DNA of 64,000 nt from Theropithecus gelada (Eukaryota; Chordata; Mammalia; Primates; Cercopithecidae), in the NCBI RefSeq assembly GCF_003255815.1, contig NC_037673.1, forward strand, positions 88,784,980 to 88,848,979. Direction: 5' to 3'. Below, piece by piece: positions 1 through 12,535 of this stretch; position 1 is the stretch's first letter; each line of letters opens with the position of its first letter. A model generated the notes under the pieces. It was not told where the DNA came from and did no database searches. It was given only the letters and a program-made list of their open reading frames with translations. Made by a program: the position numbers and the translations under genes.

Positions 1-2050
1 CCCGAATTGTTGATAAAATAAGATACACAAACACAGTGTTTAGGACACTATTTGAGTTCTCATTCTGTTAATGGATTTTTATACTTTGGTAATACAGTTT
101 TTTTACTGAATCCATACACGATGAACAGAAAACTTTAATATGACCATAAATTTCATAGCTTTGGTCTACTTTATCTACCAGGATGTTAAGGGTGGACCAT
201 TTCTATCTTCGTTTCTGGGATGGAGCCTAAAAGAGAGAGAACATTGATGAAAGATATCCCCCTTTCTAAAGTGAAGTATTGTACCACTTATGCATGACAT
301 ACAAAAAGAAGGGGTTAAAGCCAATTTTGTGACCTTTAGCCCAAAACCCACTGAGGGTATAAAAAGTTTGAGATTGAAAGGCTGTTCAAGAGAATGTCCT
401 TGGAGAAAGGAATTGGAGTGCTATGGCATTTCTCTCCTGCTACCTACGGGGAAAGGGAGGAGGCTGTTTTCTCCTTGTGTCAAGTCAGGTGGGAGGAGCT
501 GGTGTGTCTCTCCTGGGGTTCAGAGACCCAGTGAACTGGTAATTAAGTCACACAGAAAAAAATAGACAAGGGAGAAACAGCTAAGTGACTGATGGCAGCT
601 TAGAAAGAAAGTCGTATTGAGGTAAATTGTAGCTGCACACATGATAGTAGAGACAAGGATATATAGGCATTTCTCAGGAACCAGCTGTTGGCTATGCAGG
701 ACAGAACAAGCCGGGAGCCGTTTAGATTTTGGCTGAGAGAACTGCATGGAAGGGATGAGGGGATGGTCTACTGCATGCCCTGAGGCTGAGGGAAAAAATT
801 AAAACAGCCAGGTGGAAGATGGACAACACATTGCTTTTGTCATAGGAAGATTACGCAAGTGGACCCAATGGGACAAGCTTCATAGACCCATAAAAGTATC
901 CCTTCGCTTTTCAGAGTCAACTTTGAACAACCGCCAAAACCAGAGAATCCAATGCCAGATCATGGTATTTCTTGTGTGTCCCCTCTCTTCCTTCTTCCTT
1001 CCAATCTTGGAAAACCCAGAGACAGCCACATGGAGTAAATAGGGGAGAAGAAATGAAATATAAGAACATAAAGCCATTCTCCACACCTGCCTCTCACTGC
1101 AGATTCAAGCCGGAACAGGCCAAGCCAGAGGAGAGGAGAAGCCTTAATTTGACATGAAGTATAAAGTTTTGCTATTACATGGGATTTAAAATGAGAATTT
1201 GTTTTATGACTAGACGGCCTAGGAGGCTTTTGATTTTCTTAGAGTGACTAGAAAAGTCATGGAACTTGCCGAATATTACCTCCAAGGGGTGGAGAAGATC
1301 TACCCTCATCTACCAAGAGCAGGTGTGAATGAGCAGAGGGACAGGGGAGCACTTTCCAGTTTCAGCCTATCCTGTGGGTTTCTGTTATTTTGACAGATAC
1401 ATAGTCACCTCCATAATCCAAAATTATTCTTCAAAGTGGTAGCCATCAGTAATTTGGTAATTGTCATGTTACTTGAAATGTTTTCTCAGAAAAAAATGGT
1501 CGTTCACACTCGTATTACCCAAGCTTTCACTTCCAAAATACATCTTACAGTTAAAGAGCCAAAACCATTGGTGACATTATTATTATCCAGAAAAATACTT
1601 TTCTTAAAAACCATTTTTGCAATAATACAAATAAATGCCACCCAAAGATATTTTAATATGTGGCTCTGTGGAACAGGTCTCGTTTAACTTTTTTATTTTA
1701 TAAGCTGCATTAAATTCACCAGCGGGCATGGAAACAAAACTATATTCTAAATGATCTTCCATAAGCAGATCTATAATTCCATAAGGTAAAATAGATTCTC
1801 AGCATATTGTAAATGAACAAATGATATGCATTTTTAGATGAGAATAATGGTGTGTCTATAAATCATTATCTAGCTCATGCTGAAAATATAAACAGCCCCT
1901 AAAGAGTTAATTCAAAAATGACATATAAGAAGATTTGTTTTCTCTCCAGTGACTAAACTTAGTCTCACCATCCACCTGGTTGGTCTTATCCTCTAAGGTG
2001 GGAAAAAGACAGCCAGATGTAAAATCTGGGAAATTTTCCAAATTCAAACT

Positions 2051-2075
2051 AAAAAAAAAAAAAAAAAAAAAAAAA
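2051..2075. repeat. Poly(A) tract, 25 A
   Basis: An uninterrupted run of 25 A. No recognisable Alu, L1 or cDNA body lies upstream and I see no flanking target duplication, so it cannot be assigned as the tail of a retroposed copy. Confidence 0.9.
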
Positions 2076-4697
2076 TGGGTGCTGAATACAAAGTATCCTT
2101 CTATTTGCAATAGCACTTCCAAATAACGTTCCTGGCATCAAATATGTCTACATGACAAAACCCAGGTAGGTCAAAAAGGAAAAACTCTGTTGATTTGGCC
2201 TGTAGATTGCCTTTTGAGTCACACTACATTGCTCCTTCGCTATTCCCAGTTTCTCCATACCCTGATACCTCTGTGTGTTGATCCTGATGGAGTTTTTGCT
2301 TTTGCTGATAGATTACGCCATCAGAAGATCTTCCATCTCTTCAAAGTTCTGAGAAGACTTACATTTCTGCAGATGAGGTGAATAGGAATATATGCCATGT
2401 TGAGAAACCAACCATCAGGAGTGAGTGGAAAACAGCCTCAGTGGGAATGTGTCCTGCACCGTTGTCCACCAAGACCTTGGGATGTGGGGCTGCCTCAATG
2501 CCTGTTTGAATTTTCCTTTGGCTCTATTTCCTCAGGCTGCTGCCACACATTACCCTCCCGATTACCTTTGCTCAAATACCTCATCTCAGTACCACCGTCT
2601 GTCAACTCCACTCCTTCTAGGTTTATGCCAGCACAGTTAATGCCACCCAGAAACTCCTCACACTTAAATCTCCTTTGCTCTCATTAAAACATCTACGGGA
2701 TTCTCAGCTTTGGCATGCTTTGGATTTCTCTTTTAGGCACTGTAACAGCCTCTTGTACAGTGACAATATGCCCTCCACTTTTATATTTACTTATAACCCT
2801 AGTTAATAGACTCTTGTTGGGGAATCATATCCATGTATATCCTTGAATTCTTCACTTGCACAACACACATAGACATTCATATATACTCTTTTCACAGGTG
2901 CACCAGAATCAATTTGAGTACCATCCCCAATGTGCCTTCTCCCTTAAGCCACCATCCCCCAACTCTGGCTTCTACTGCTTCTCTTGCTTTCTGCTGGGAG
3001 CTGCTTTGGCAAGGCATAGGCTGTTGCCGCAGTGCTAAAGCCAAAAAAAATCTCCATGCACTTCACCAATTGACAGGAGAGAGCCTCGTTTTTCCAGCAG
3101 CTGTCCAGAAGGGCGGGATAACACAACCCATAATTTACCTGGAGTCAATTTCTTTGATTTAAGCCAATGAAATGCAGAAGAAGGAAAAGAACTAGCAGAT
3201 GAATACTCATATCTCTGCAGAACACTCTTCCAGGACGCAACGCTCTGAAGAGCCTCTCTGGAGACCTGACAACCAGATCTGTTTTGTTTGTTGCCGTTCC
3301 ACAATGGACCATGTTGGGTTTGCTCTTTTCCTGCCCGCCTGTCTTCCATTTTGCCCACTCTTGCTTTCCTAAGATTACACTTTCCAATAAACCATTAGTA
3401 GTTACCTTTTGTTTTCTAAGAGACCTATGTAAAGATAGTGGAAGATAAGCTTTTTCGTCCTTCAATTCAGGAAAAAATATGGCTTTCAAAATTCCTCTAC
3501 TATAACTGCTTATTCAGTCCTTGGATGTTTTCCCTTTGTCATAGGTCACTCATTTGGACTTAGCTGACTATATCATAAAGCCTTCTTCCCTCTCATTTAA
3601 GTAACAAAGATCTCCCAGAGACCTAAAAAGGTTAGCGAGCTCCTTAAGAGCTTAATTATGCTGTGCTTTTGGTGGGTGTACTGAAAACCTGGGTTTTTTT
3701 GTCTGATTTACCAAAGTTTTTTTGTAACTACATGAATGCAATGAGTAAGGTGATTCCATATTCTTGTTGTGCCATAGATATGAGCAAAGGTGAATCATGA
3801 GATATTTATATATTTTATGTAAATGTACTGGCTTATCCCAGTTTACCAACATAGACACAGTTCTGTTCCTTTAAACTGGTTAAGATTGTTGGCGAGAGTA
3901 GGGGAAGAAAATCTATGACTTAGTTTGAATGTTTTTTATTATATCAGACAGCTTTTTCCCTAATGTTTAGTGTCTCCATTTTAACTGCTAAATGAATGGA
4001 AATTTTATTTTTTTATGTGGTTCACTTCATTTATAAATGTGTGCCCTGAAGATCTCAAGATCTCAACATCATATTTTATCAATGTAGTATATGTTTTTAA
4101 TCATCAATAATTATTTGTCCAAGTTGAGTTAATATCCTTGATTCTGACTAAATGAGGAAGTTGGTAGGAGGGGTCAAGAGGAGGTTCTTTGGAAATAATC
4201 AGAATCAGATCAAGACTGAATTTGCTAAAGCTGATGTCACTTTATACTGTCAGATTTATGTACATGAGGACCGAACTGGACATTTCTCCTTTTTATGTTG
4301 TATTGAGTTGTTCTTTAAATTACAGAATTAAATGCTCAAAGATGAAAACTTTTGAGTTACAGTGTCCCTGAATCAAATGCTGTAAAGATAAAGTAGCTTT
4401 GCTGTTATGTCTGTCAAAGCCTTCTAGCTATACTTCACATTTGGCGCTTTTATATTTGTTCTTCTATTTCTATTTTGTTAAATAAAATGTTGGAACATAT
4501 ACCAAGAAACACAGATTGTCCATAGCAGCATGAGACTTGGGCTGTGGTTGGAAATAATTTAAATTAAACATTACATGAACACTGAAGAAGTTTCCAACTT
4601 CCCAATTTAACTTGTGTATAAATTATACCCCCCTCAAAAAAATGCAATACAAGAATATTATACTGAGGCATCTAGGTATCTAAATATATGATTGCTA

Positions 4698-4728
4698 GAT
4701 GGATGAATAGATAAATAGATAGATAGGT
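4698..4728. repeat. Degenerate (GATA)n-like run
   Basis: A short, impure run of gatg/gata/aata units, too short and irregular for a stable microsatellite. Confidence 0.6.
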
Positions 4729-5539
4729 CAATCTATATTTGTGTAAAAATTATACTTAAAATGAAAATTAAATATATTCTCATTTTAAACAAAAGATTAC
4801 TAAATCTCATGAGAATAAAATGCCAAACATAGAAAAGTCCCTAGAACATAAATCATGCTTGAAAAAAATTATCTTGCCTAAAATATAAATTATGCTGTTA
4901 AAAAAATACCTAAATTATACATCTTGTGACCAGGTAAATATCATTCAACGATCAGGATGTCAATAATCCTGCAAATGCTTTCCCAGTTGGGCAACTCTCA
5001 GTATTCCTTTTATTCCATAGTTCTGCAAAATGCTGTGTTGCTTATCAAGTTTTAAAATAACTGCTTCCGTGTCCACATTTTGGCAGCCACAAACTGTGGC
5101 GTGACTAGAACTTTGCTCATGTTACTTTGGATTCACAGGCTGTGTCTAAATGCAGCCTCTGAATTGGAGTGCTGCATGCTGAATCTAGCCAAGTTGGTTG
5201 CAGAGACCTTCATCAAATGTTAAGATATCAAAATGATGAAATTATTAAAGCCTTTTTAAATCTATAGACCCAGGCATAGTCTAGGCCAAGTCCCAACATG
5301 TGCTACAGAATGACAGAAGATATTGGTAGGCTGATGTGACTCTTGGAATTAGTAACAGATAACCCTAATTGGAGGGTGGCAGGAAGTACATGTCTTAAGA
5401 AACAGCCCTGACCTAATCACACATAGGGTTACCAGAGAATTTTCCTAAAGATAATTCTCTCTGGCCCATTTACAATCCTCTCTACAAGGGAAAGACCCCA
5501 GAGAAAAAAATCAGTACACCAATTGGACCATGTAATGAA

Positions 5540-6760
5540 TAATTTGTGCCATAAATTTGAAGACTAAGTGAAGAAATTTCTAGAAAACAATAACTTACCA
5601 AAACATACTCAAGGTGTTAACAACCCAAGTGGTATTGTAACCATAAAAACTACTGCAGTAGAGTTTTAAATCTTCCCACAAAGGAAACAATGGGTCCAGA
5701 TAATTTTACAGGCAATTTCTACAAACGTTTTAGGGCACAACTAATTTCAGTCTTACACAAATTCTTCCAGAGTATAGGAAATACAAGAAAGAGAGGACAA
5801 TAAATTTTATGTTATTTTATAAAATCTCCATACCAAAATCAAGGGCAATATGAGAAAGGAAAATTATAAACCAATCTCATTCATGTGCATAGATTCAAAA
5901 ATCCCAAACAAAACATTAGTAAACTCAATTCATTATTGTATATGAAATACACTATCATTCAATATTCAGTGTCTATCATTATGTTAAGTGAAATAAGTCA
6001 GACACAGAAAGACAAATACTGCATTATCTCACTCATGTAGAATGTAATGAAATTGATCTCATGGAAGTGGAGAGTTGAATACTAGTTACTAAAGTCTAGG
6101 AAGGGTTGTGCGGAGGGAGAAATGGAGATAGGTTGGTCAACAGTTACAAAGTTATGGTTAGATAGGAGGAATAAGTTCTAGTATTCCATGGCAAGCAAGG
6201 TGACTATAGTTCACAAGAACATATGGGATGTTTCAAAATACAGTCATGCATCTCTTAAAGATGAGGATACATTCTGAGAAATGCAGCATAGGCAGTTTTG
6301 TCCTTGTGCCAATATCATAGAGTGTACTTACACAAATCTGGATGGTATACCTATTACACACCTAGGCTAGATGGTATAGCCTGTTGCTCTTAGCCTACAA
6401 ACATGTACAGCATGTTACTGTACTGACTACTTTAGGTAATTATAATGCCTGGTAAATATTTGTGTATCTAAACATATGAAAACATAGAAAAAGCACAGTA
6501 ACAATATAGTATGGGACAACCATCATGCATGTGGTGTAGTCATTGATTAAAATGTTATGTAGTACATGACTATAGCTAAAAGAGAGGGTGTTGAATGTTC
6601 TCACTAAGAAGAAATGATAAATACATGAGGTGATGGATATGCTAATTATCTTAATCTCATCATTATACATTGTATACATGTATCAAGATGTCATACTATA
6701 TACCATGAATATGTACAATTATTGTATATCAATTAAAAATAAAATAAAACTTTTAAAAAA
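5540..6760 (+). mobile_element. L1 (older, L1MA/MB-like) 3' fragment, internally deleted
   Basis: Plus-strand LINE-1 remnant. About 5580-5945 matches the reverse-transcriptase part of old L1 ORF2. The sequence then jumps to the last part of ORF2 and the 3' UTR (from about 5945), ending in an A/T-rich tail near 6760 after the typical 'gatggatatgctaatta' stretch. The jump implies an internal deletion. The 3' UTR is split at 6239-6574 by a Tigger-type transposon; removing that insert restores normal L1 sequence. No open frame survives. Subfamily is from memory. Confidence 0.8.
6241..6572 (+). mobile_element. Tigger3/MER44-type non-autonomous DNA transposon
   Basis: Starts with the terminal sequence 'cagtcatgca' and ends with its diverged inverse 'catgacta'. 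It is flanked on both sides by TA (6239-6240 and 6573-6574), the target duplication of Tc1/mariner-class elements. The interior resembles the roughly 330-bp Tigger-derived elements in primates. It sits inside an old L1 3' UTR, so it inserted after that L1. No transposase coding capacity. A relative lies in opposite orientation at 37464-37775. Confidence 0.82.
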
Positions 6761-8534
6761 GAATTCAAAGTTGAGTCTTATGGTTTCAACTCTGACACCT
6801 GAGGAGCTTAAAGTTGTTGCTCCCACCCTCACAAGGAAAACCTGGACAAAATGAAAAATCAAAAATGTTTCTTAAATCTATCAGGTAAATGAAGTTGCAA
6901 AGACAAACTGCCACCCCAAAATCTGGAGAGAGGTATATCCAGAAATATACAGCAACCAGTATCTACAGGATCTGCGTAACTAGAGCAGAAGTTGCTGAAG
7001 CCATAACCTACACGAACAATTAAATTGTAATTGTGACAATTGCTGAAGACTAAGGGTAAACTAAAATGGGAGTGAGAAACCCCTGGGAACCCAGATTTTT
7101 CTGGGCTTTCCCTTCAGGAAAATCATTACCTCAGTGACCTGAAAAAGTTTATCTAGTCCTAGAGATGCATGAAGAGATTCAACTCAATAACTATCATAAA
7201 GAGTGTGAGAAATCTGTCAATGTTTCAAAAACAGGCTTATATATAAAACAATCACAGAACTGATACTGTAACATTTCTGGTTTTCTTGCTTTGACTTTTT
7301 CTATGTCTATAAAAAACAACATATTTTTAAATGTCGTAGGTAATTTCCTTGGCACCTTTTGACATCAGTCATTGTGTCTTCTAATTCCCTATGTTTTATC
7401 TGTTATCAAAATTTGCACTTGTCATTTATCTCTCTGTTGTTTTCTCTGAAATGTGTACTAAGATGTATAGTCTCCAAATCCAGATGAGTCAAAAGCTGTC
7501 CCTCTATCATTAAACACAGTGCATTGCACTCTATTTTTCTTTAGTTATGGAGTATTCTATAAGAAAATGCTTAAATCTATTATGCTTCATTTTATGCAAT
7601 AAAAACAGCTTTCTCTTTTAAGCTGCTACACATTTTGGTGATAAGATGTTGGTTTTTTACTAGTATTATTCTTGAACACACTTCTCTGAATGAAACTGTG
7701 AACTTCACCTTTTTTCTTTTCTCAATTGGTTCTCCAAATATAACAAACTCAGTTAATTTCTAGTTGCTAGAAGGTCTGGAACTTGGGAAACCAAGTGCTG
7801 CTATTTCGTTTCTTGTGCTTCTCTGAAAAGCCTAAGGTTTAAAACTATAATAACAACCTTGGCTAATGGAAGCTGTCCTTTGACTCAAACATCTATTTCA
7901 GCACTTAAGATTAACAGACATCGTATTTATATACTTAGGATGTACACTCCTAAATTAGGAATAAACTATACCCTATGGTGTGGATTCAAATTAGATATTT
8001 AAATTAGTAGTTTTATAGTTTTGCATGCTTTACCGTGTATAATTTTAAGTGACATAAATATGCTTAAATGGTTGTGTTTGAAGGTTAAGCTACCACATTA
8101 AAATTTCTTTATTTTTCATGTCCTTATAGTAATCAACGGATTCTAATTTTACTCAGTGTATTAACCTAAAAACATTCTGATTTTTCTTTGCCTTAATATT
8201 TTAGTAATTCTCACCCCCATGATGCTTTTCTAAATGGGTATACACAAAGGTCATACCATTTTATGGAGGGTTTGTGATTTATTTTTAAAATAGAGAAAGA
8301 CTAGACAGGAAGGATAAAAAGGAAAAAGTTGGGGTCAGGGAAACATCTTTAATTGTAACAACATGATCAGAGCTGTAATTCTATCCCTTTGGATTTCTAG
8401 CTATCACTACCTGTTTGTTCTTGTGGTCATGTTCTGATTTAGAACCTATTGTTGCAAAATTATCTATCCCTAACGAGATTTGGGTCTGAGAACTAAGTCT
8501 TTGAACATTGATAATTACCTCTGCTAATTATTAA
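6761..8534. other. Unassigned sequence
   Basis: No gene and no repeat that I can name. 6770-7260 has the feel of an old interspersed repeat, but I could not place it. The rest is AT-rich with no long open frame. Confidence 0.4.
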
Positions 8535-8539
8535 GGCAG

Positions 8540-9422
8540 TGTATTCATTTTCTATTGCTGCTATAACAAATTACCACAAATGTAGTGTCTTAAAACAACA
8601 CAGATTTATTATGCTACATTTCCGGAAGGCAGAAGTTCAAAATGAGATTCACTGGGTTAAAATCAATGTGCCAGTAAGGCTGTGTTCCTTTTAGAGGCTG
8701 CAGAGGAGAATTTGTTTCCTTGCCTTTTCCAGTTCCTAGAAGACACCCACACTTTCTTTGGTTCATGATCTCCCGTCTCCATCTTCAAAGTCAGGAATGT
8801 CAGGCCAAGTTCTTCCCATGCTGCCATTTCTCTAGTTCTCTCTTCCAACCCCCACCTGCACTTTTAAGAATGTATGTGATGACAGTAGCCCACCTAGAAT
8901 AACACAGGATAAGCTTTCCATCTGAGGTCAGCTGGTTAGCAACATTCATTCCAACTGAAATTCTAACTCCCCTTTGCCATTGTCTTAGTCCATTTCAGGC
9001 TGCTATTACAAGATACCTTAGATCCGTAATTTATAAACAATAAATTTATTGTTCATAGTTCTGGAGGCTGGGAAGTCCAAGGTCAAAGCCCCAGCAGCTT
9101 CAGTGTCTGGTGAGGGCTGGTTTCTCATAGACGGCATTTTCTATGTGACCTCATATGATCTCACATGATGGAAGGGGTACACAGCCCCTTTCAAGCCTCT
9201 TTTATAAGGGTATTAGTCCCATTCATGAAGATGGAGTTCTTATGACCTAATCATCTGTCTAATGTCCCCCACCCTCAATACCAACACCTTGGAAGTTAGG
9301 TTTCAGCATATGAATTTTGAAGAGACACCAGCATTCAGACCATAGCAGCCATGTAATCTAACATGCAGGCTCTTGGATTAGGATATGGACATCTTTGGGG
9401 AGCCACTATTCTGCCTACCACA
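8540..9422 (-). mobile_element. Solo LTR, MaLR/ERVL class, split by a second LTR
   Basis: Reverse-oriented solo LTR of an ancient retrovirus-like MaLR element. It is in two parts, 8540-8975 and 9353-9422, separated by another LTR plus its target duplication. The outer boundaries are exact: GGCAG at 8535-8539 and again at 9423-9427, a perfect 5-bp target duplication as expected for ERVL/MaLR integration. The joined length is about 510 bp. A plus-strand relative is at 32766-33300. It codes for nothing. Subfamily (MLT1/MST class) not determined. Confidence 0.82.
8981..9347 (-). mobile_element. MLT1A-like solo LTR nested in another LTR
   Basis: A 367-bp reverse-oriented MaLR LTR starting 'tgtcttagtcc' and ending 'gaccatagca'. 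It is flanked by a perfect 5-bp duplication GCCAT (8976-8980 and 9348-9352). It interrupts the LTR spanning 8540-9422 and is therefore younger. Only the LTR remains, implying LTR-LTR recombination or loss of the internal part. No coding capacity. Confidence 0.85.
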
Positions 9423-9427
9423 GGCAG

Positions 9428-10604
9428 TAAACAATTACCTAGCCTTATTTTCACAACATCAGCTGTGATGCTCCCTGGAAAGCAATGTACATCCCATGGG
9501 ACACCTGACTCTGGCAACCCTCTTTACCACTAACAATTGGCACAGAAATATGTGCCCCTGAGGAGGGGCATCCACTCTGCCACTGAAACACTTTTGCCAT
9601 GGAGCTGCCCCATGGGAACCTCAGCATCGTGACATGATGCTGACTTACATGAGAAGTTGGGAGTATAATGAAGCCTGAAAACCAGAGCAGAGGATCTTTA
9701 GGAAGAGCAAGAGCTCAGTACCTGTGCCTCCCATTTTCAGGAGCTACCTAGAAACTACTGACTCTCCCAACAGATAATATCTAAAATCCCACTGTACTCA
9801 TTAGTGTAAAGACAGAGCAAATGTAAGAGGTTTTTTTCTAACAATAAGATAGAAGTTTAGGTCCCTCTGACAAAACAGTGCTCCCAATCTCAGCTGATGG
9901 GAAAATTCTGATCACAATACCTCTCATCAGCCCAGACTCCAGCCAAGCTGATGTTGCTACATCATCGTTGTCCTCATCTGCTTGGTTAAAGTGGGGTTAC
10001 CTCCAAATATATGTTTCCACCCCACAGGAATAATAAACAGAGGAAGTTTATAGTGAACAATTTCTTTTTCAGTAAATGAGGCAATGGTTGCACAAATAAC
10101 TTCCCTTTATATTCAAGACTTCATCACATGGACACACCCAGCTGTAAGAGAGACTGAGAAACATAGTCTCTAGCTAGGCAGCCATGTGTACTGGAAGAAA
10201 GGAAGACAGGATTTAGGTAACAACCAACACTGCATCACACACCATTCCTAAGATTTAGCAAAATTACCTGACGTGCTGAGTTTCTTATTACTATACATAC
10301 TGGGTTGCCCAGGGTTTGTTATTTTAGTTGTAATGGTCTGCACTATTATTCCTACAGATATCCAAATACCAGTCTACCTGTGTCTTCCCAACACTCCATA
10401 ATTAGTTACCTTCCTGACTCTGAAATTGCTCTAACCTGCCTGGACTTTTTCTCCTATCCAATAAAAGCAAACATTCTCTGAAGTCCAATCCTTGCACAAC
10501 TTCTCCTCCTACCTATTCTATGTCTGAGATCTCATCCGTTCTCATTGCTTCTTTTATCACCTACTTGAGGGTGAGGTTATTTTTATACCTAAAGAGACCA
10601 AGTG
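9428..10604. other. Unassigned sequence
   Basis: No gene, RNA or repeat recognised. The sequence is of mixed composition with only short chance open frames. Confidence 0.4.
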
Positions 10605-10720
10605 AGTGCCTTTAATCTTCACAACATCCTCAGAGATAAGTAATATTCTCATTTTCCAGTTGGGTCCACTGAGGCTGACAGATGAGGTTGACTACCAAGG
10701 ACAAGTAGCTCCTAAATATC
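10605..10720 (-). repeat. MIR SINE fragment
   Basis: Resembles the reverse complement of the MIR 3' half: 'tttaatcttcacaacatcctcagaga', then a 'attctcattttccag' stretch and 'actgaggctgacagatgagg'. Strongly diverged, as expected for this mammal-wide tRNA-derived SINE. Confidence 0.65.
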
Positions 10721-10910
10721 TATAAAATAAAATGATGGAGCTTAAAACATGTCTCTCTACCTTTAGTTTACTAGAGATGATGAAGGTACTCTGGAGAAAA
10801 TATAACTCAGAAAACAGGCCAAAAGGAAAAAATTCTGAGGAAGAACAAATTGGTACCAAGTGACTGGAAAATGGGGAAAAAAAGAGAAAGAGAGATGAAA
10901 GAATGTCTGT

Positions 10911-11211
10911 GGCCGGGCACAGTGGCTCATGCCTGTAATCCCAGCATTTTGGGAGGCCAAGGCAGGCAGATCACTTGAGGTCAGGAGTTGAGACCAGCCT
11001 GGCCACCATGGTGAGACCCCATCTCTACTAAAAATACAAAAATTAGCCAGGCGTGGTGGCATGTGCCTGTAATCCCAGCTACTCAGGGGGCTGAGACAGG
11101 AGAATCACTTGAACCCTGGAGGTGGAGGTTGCAGTGCGTCACGATCGCACCACTGCCCTCCAGCCTGGGTGACAGAGCGAGACTCTGTCTCAAAGGAAAA
11201 AAAAAAAAAAA
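10911..11211 (+). mobile_element. Alu, S-type, full length
   Basis: Complete dimeric Alu: starts 'ggccgggcacagtggctca', has left and right arms joined by an A-rich linker, and ends in an A tail interrupted by 'gg'. The 'gatcacttgaggtcaggag' segment suggests AluS rather than Y. Flanks (left '...aatgtctgt', right '...acagtctgc') are only weakly similar, so any target duplication has decayed. Confidence 0.93.
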
Positions 11212-12387
11212 CAGTCTGCAAGTATGATGTTTTCTACTAGATGATGATTCCAGGCCTTCTGGAGAGGAAATAGCACGTACGGCAGGACACCCTCTTGCTG
11301 GATGTGGGTGAGAAGCTGCCAGCACTGCCGGACCCCATCTAAGTGTGTTAAATCCTTAAGAAGTAGACAATGCAGTCCAAGGAAACAGAGAATGCAGGTA
11401 TGCCTGATGACGCTGGCATCCTTGGTGGACACCTGAAGGGACTGGGAGGAAATGGCAGTTTCCCATTCAGAACTTCCCAGTCAGAACTCATGCTATGGAA
11501 GAAAAGGGGTCTAGCAGAAGCGAACAACGGACTCCGGCAACTTACTAAACCACACTGGCCTTAGGTTCTTAACTACGAAATGAGGCCATACATGTACACA
11601 GGCTTTGAGGTCCATTGTGCTCTGGGAGTCTTTAGATCTTCAGTCCAAAAGGAGTAAGACTTTTGTCTGAACCCTCGTGTATGATGACTCACGACAAGGG
11701 ACAAAAATCAGACTCAAAAAGGTTAAGATGCTAATCAAGAGAACAAGAGCTGACATGTTGAAATAGTGGCAGGGCATGAGGGGAAGTAACGGAATACCTA
11801 AATCCAACCACAGCCCAGCAAACTGGTGTGACCTTGAATATCAGAGGGAGTATGTACAAAAGACATAAAAGGAAGAGCAAAGCAAGGTGAAAAACAGAAC
11901 ATTGTTTTAAGAATATTGTCAAGATGAATAAATCCAATGCTCTTTAGCATCCTAAAATAGACTAAACGCAACTAAACAAAACCACATGGAGGTTGACCCA
12001 CCTGAGTGCAAGCATCAGCATTGGCTGGAATCTTCTCACTACCATGGATCACCCTCCGACCATCAGAGCATCTAGGATATCAGGCACAGCCCCATACCTC
12101 TGAATAATGTGCATTTGCCTGCTATTCATCCTTTATTGGGAACCAGCCCCAGAGCCGAGATACTTCTTCCCCAACTTGAGTCCCAGCTCTCCTAGTTTCC
12201 TCTTCCTTCTCCATCACTCTCACATTCACTTGATGTGAAAACAAGGAGGAAATTTCCTAGAGTAAAAGTTACCCAGAAAATGAAACGTTCTCCCTCGTAG
12301 GGCAGCCAGCTCCCATATCATTGGAGATGCCCACAGAAGACACTAAATGGAAGAATGGGTTCCCTGTGACAACATAGTGGTGGATAC
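11212..12387. other. Unassigned sequence with a possible MIR scrap
   Basis: No gene recognised. About 11535-11600 ('ggcaacttactaaacc...' to 'tacgaaatgaggcc') weakly resembles the MIR 'caagttacttaacc...cctcagtttcc' region. The rest is unplaced. Confidence 0.35.
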
Positions 12388-12390
12388 CAC

Positions 12391-12532
12391 TTACTGAGTA
12401 CAGTCTTCTTGTGTATCACCTAGTACACATCAACACTACCTCTTCAAAGCTAGTGCTATTATCTCCATTTTACAAACACAATCAAAGCTAAAAAAGGTTA
12501 CTAGCTTTACCCAGCAAGGCAAGCTATCTAGC
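12391..12532 (-). repeat. MIR SINE fragment
   Basis: Reverse-oriented MIR: 'ttactgagtaca' at the start, 'gtgctattatctccattttacaaac' in the middle, then 'aaaaaggttactagctttaccca'. Diverged but the order of blocks is right. Confidence 0.68.
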
Positions 12533-12535
12533 CTA

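Larger units (their letters stand above)
1..5505. other. Unassigned AT-rich intergenic or intronic sequence
   Basis: I recognise no gene or repeat family here apart from the A-tract and GATA-like run listed separately. Open frames on both strands are short and overlap one another, as expected by chance. The longest is a 114-codon minus-strand frame at 3145-3489, which resembles no protein I know and has no convincing splice or start context. Confidence 0.5.

Noticed and set aside
3145..3489. Minus-strand open frame of 114 codons
   Set aside because: No domain, no homologue recalled, no promoter or polyadenylation context; overlapping frames exist on both strands.
8535..9427. Intact endogenous retrovirus
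   Set aside because: Only solo LTRs are present here, at 28.4, 32.8, 51.1 and 56.4 kb as well; no gag, pol or env-like frame lies between paired LTRs.
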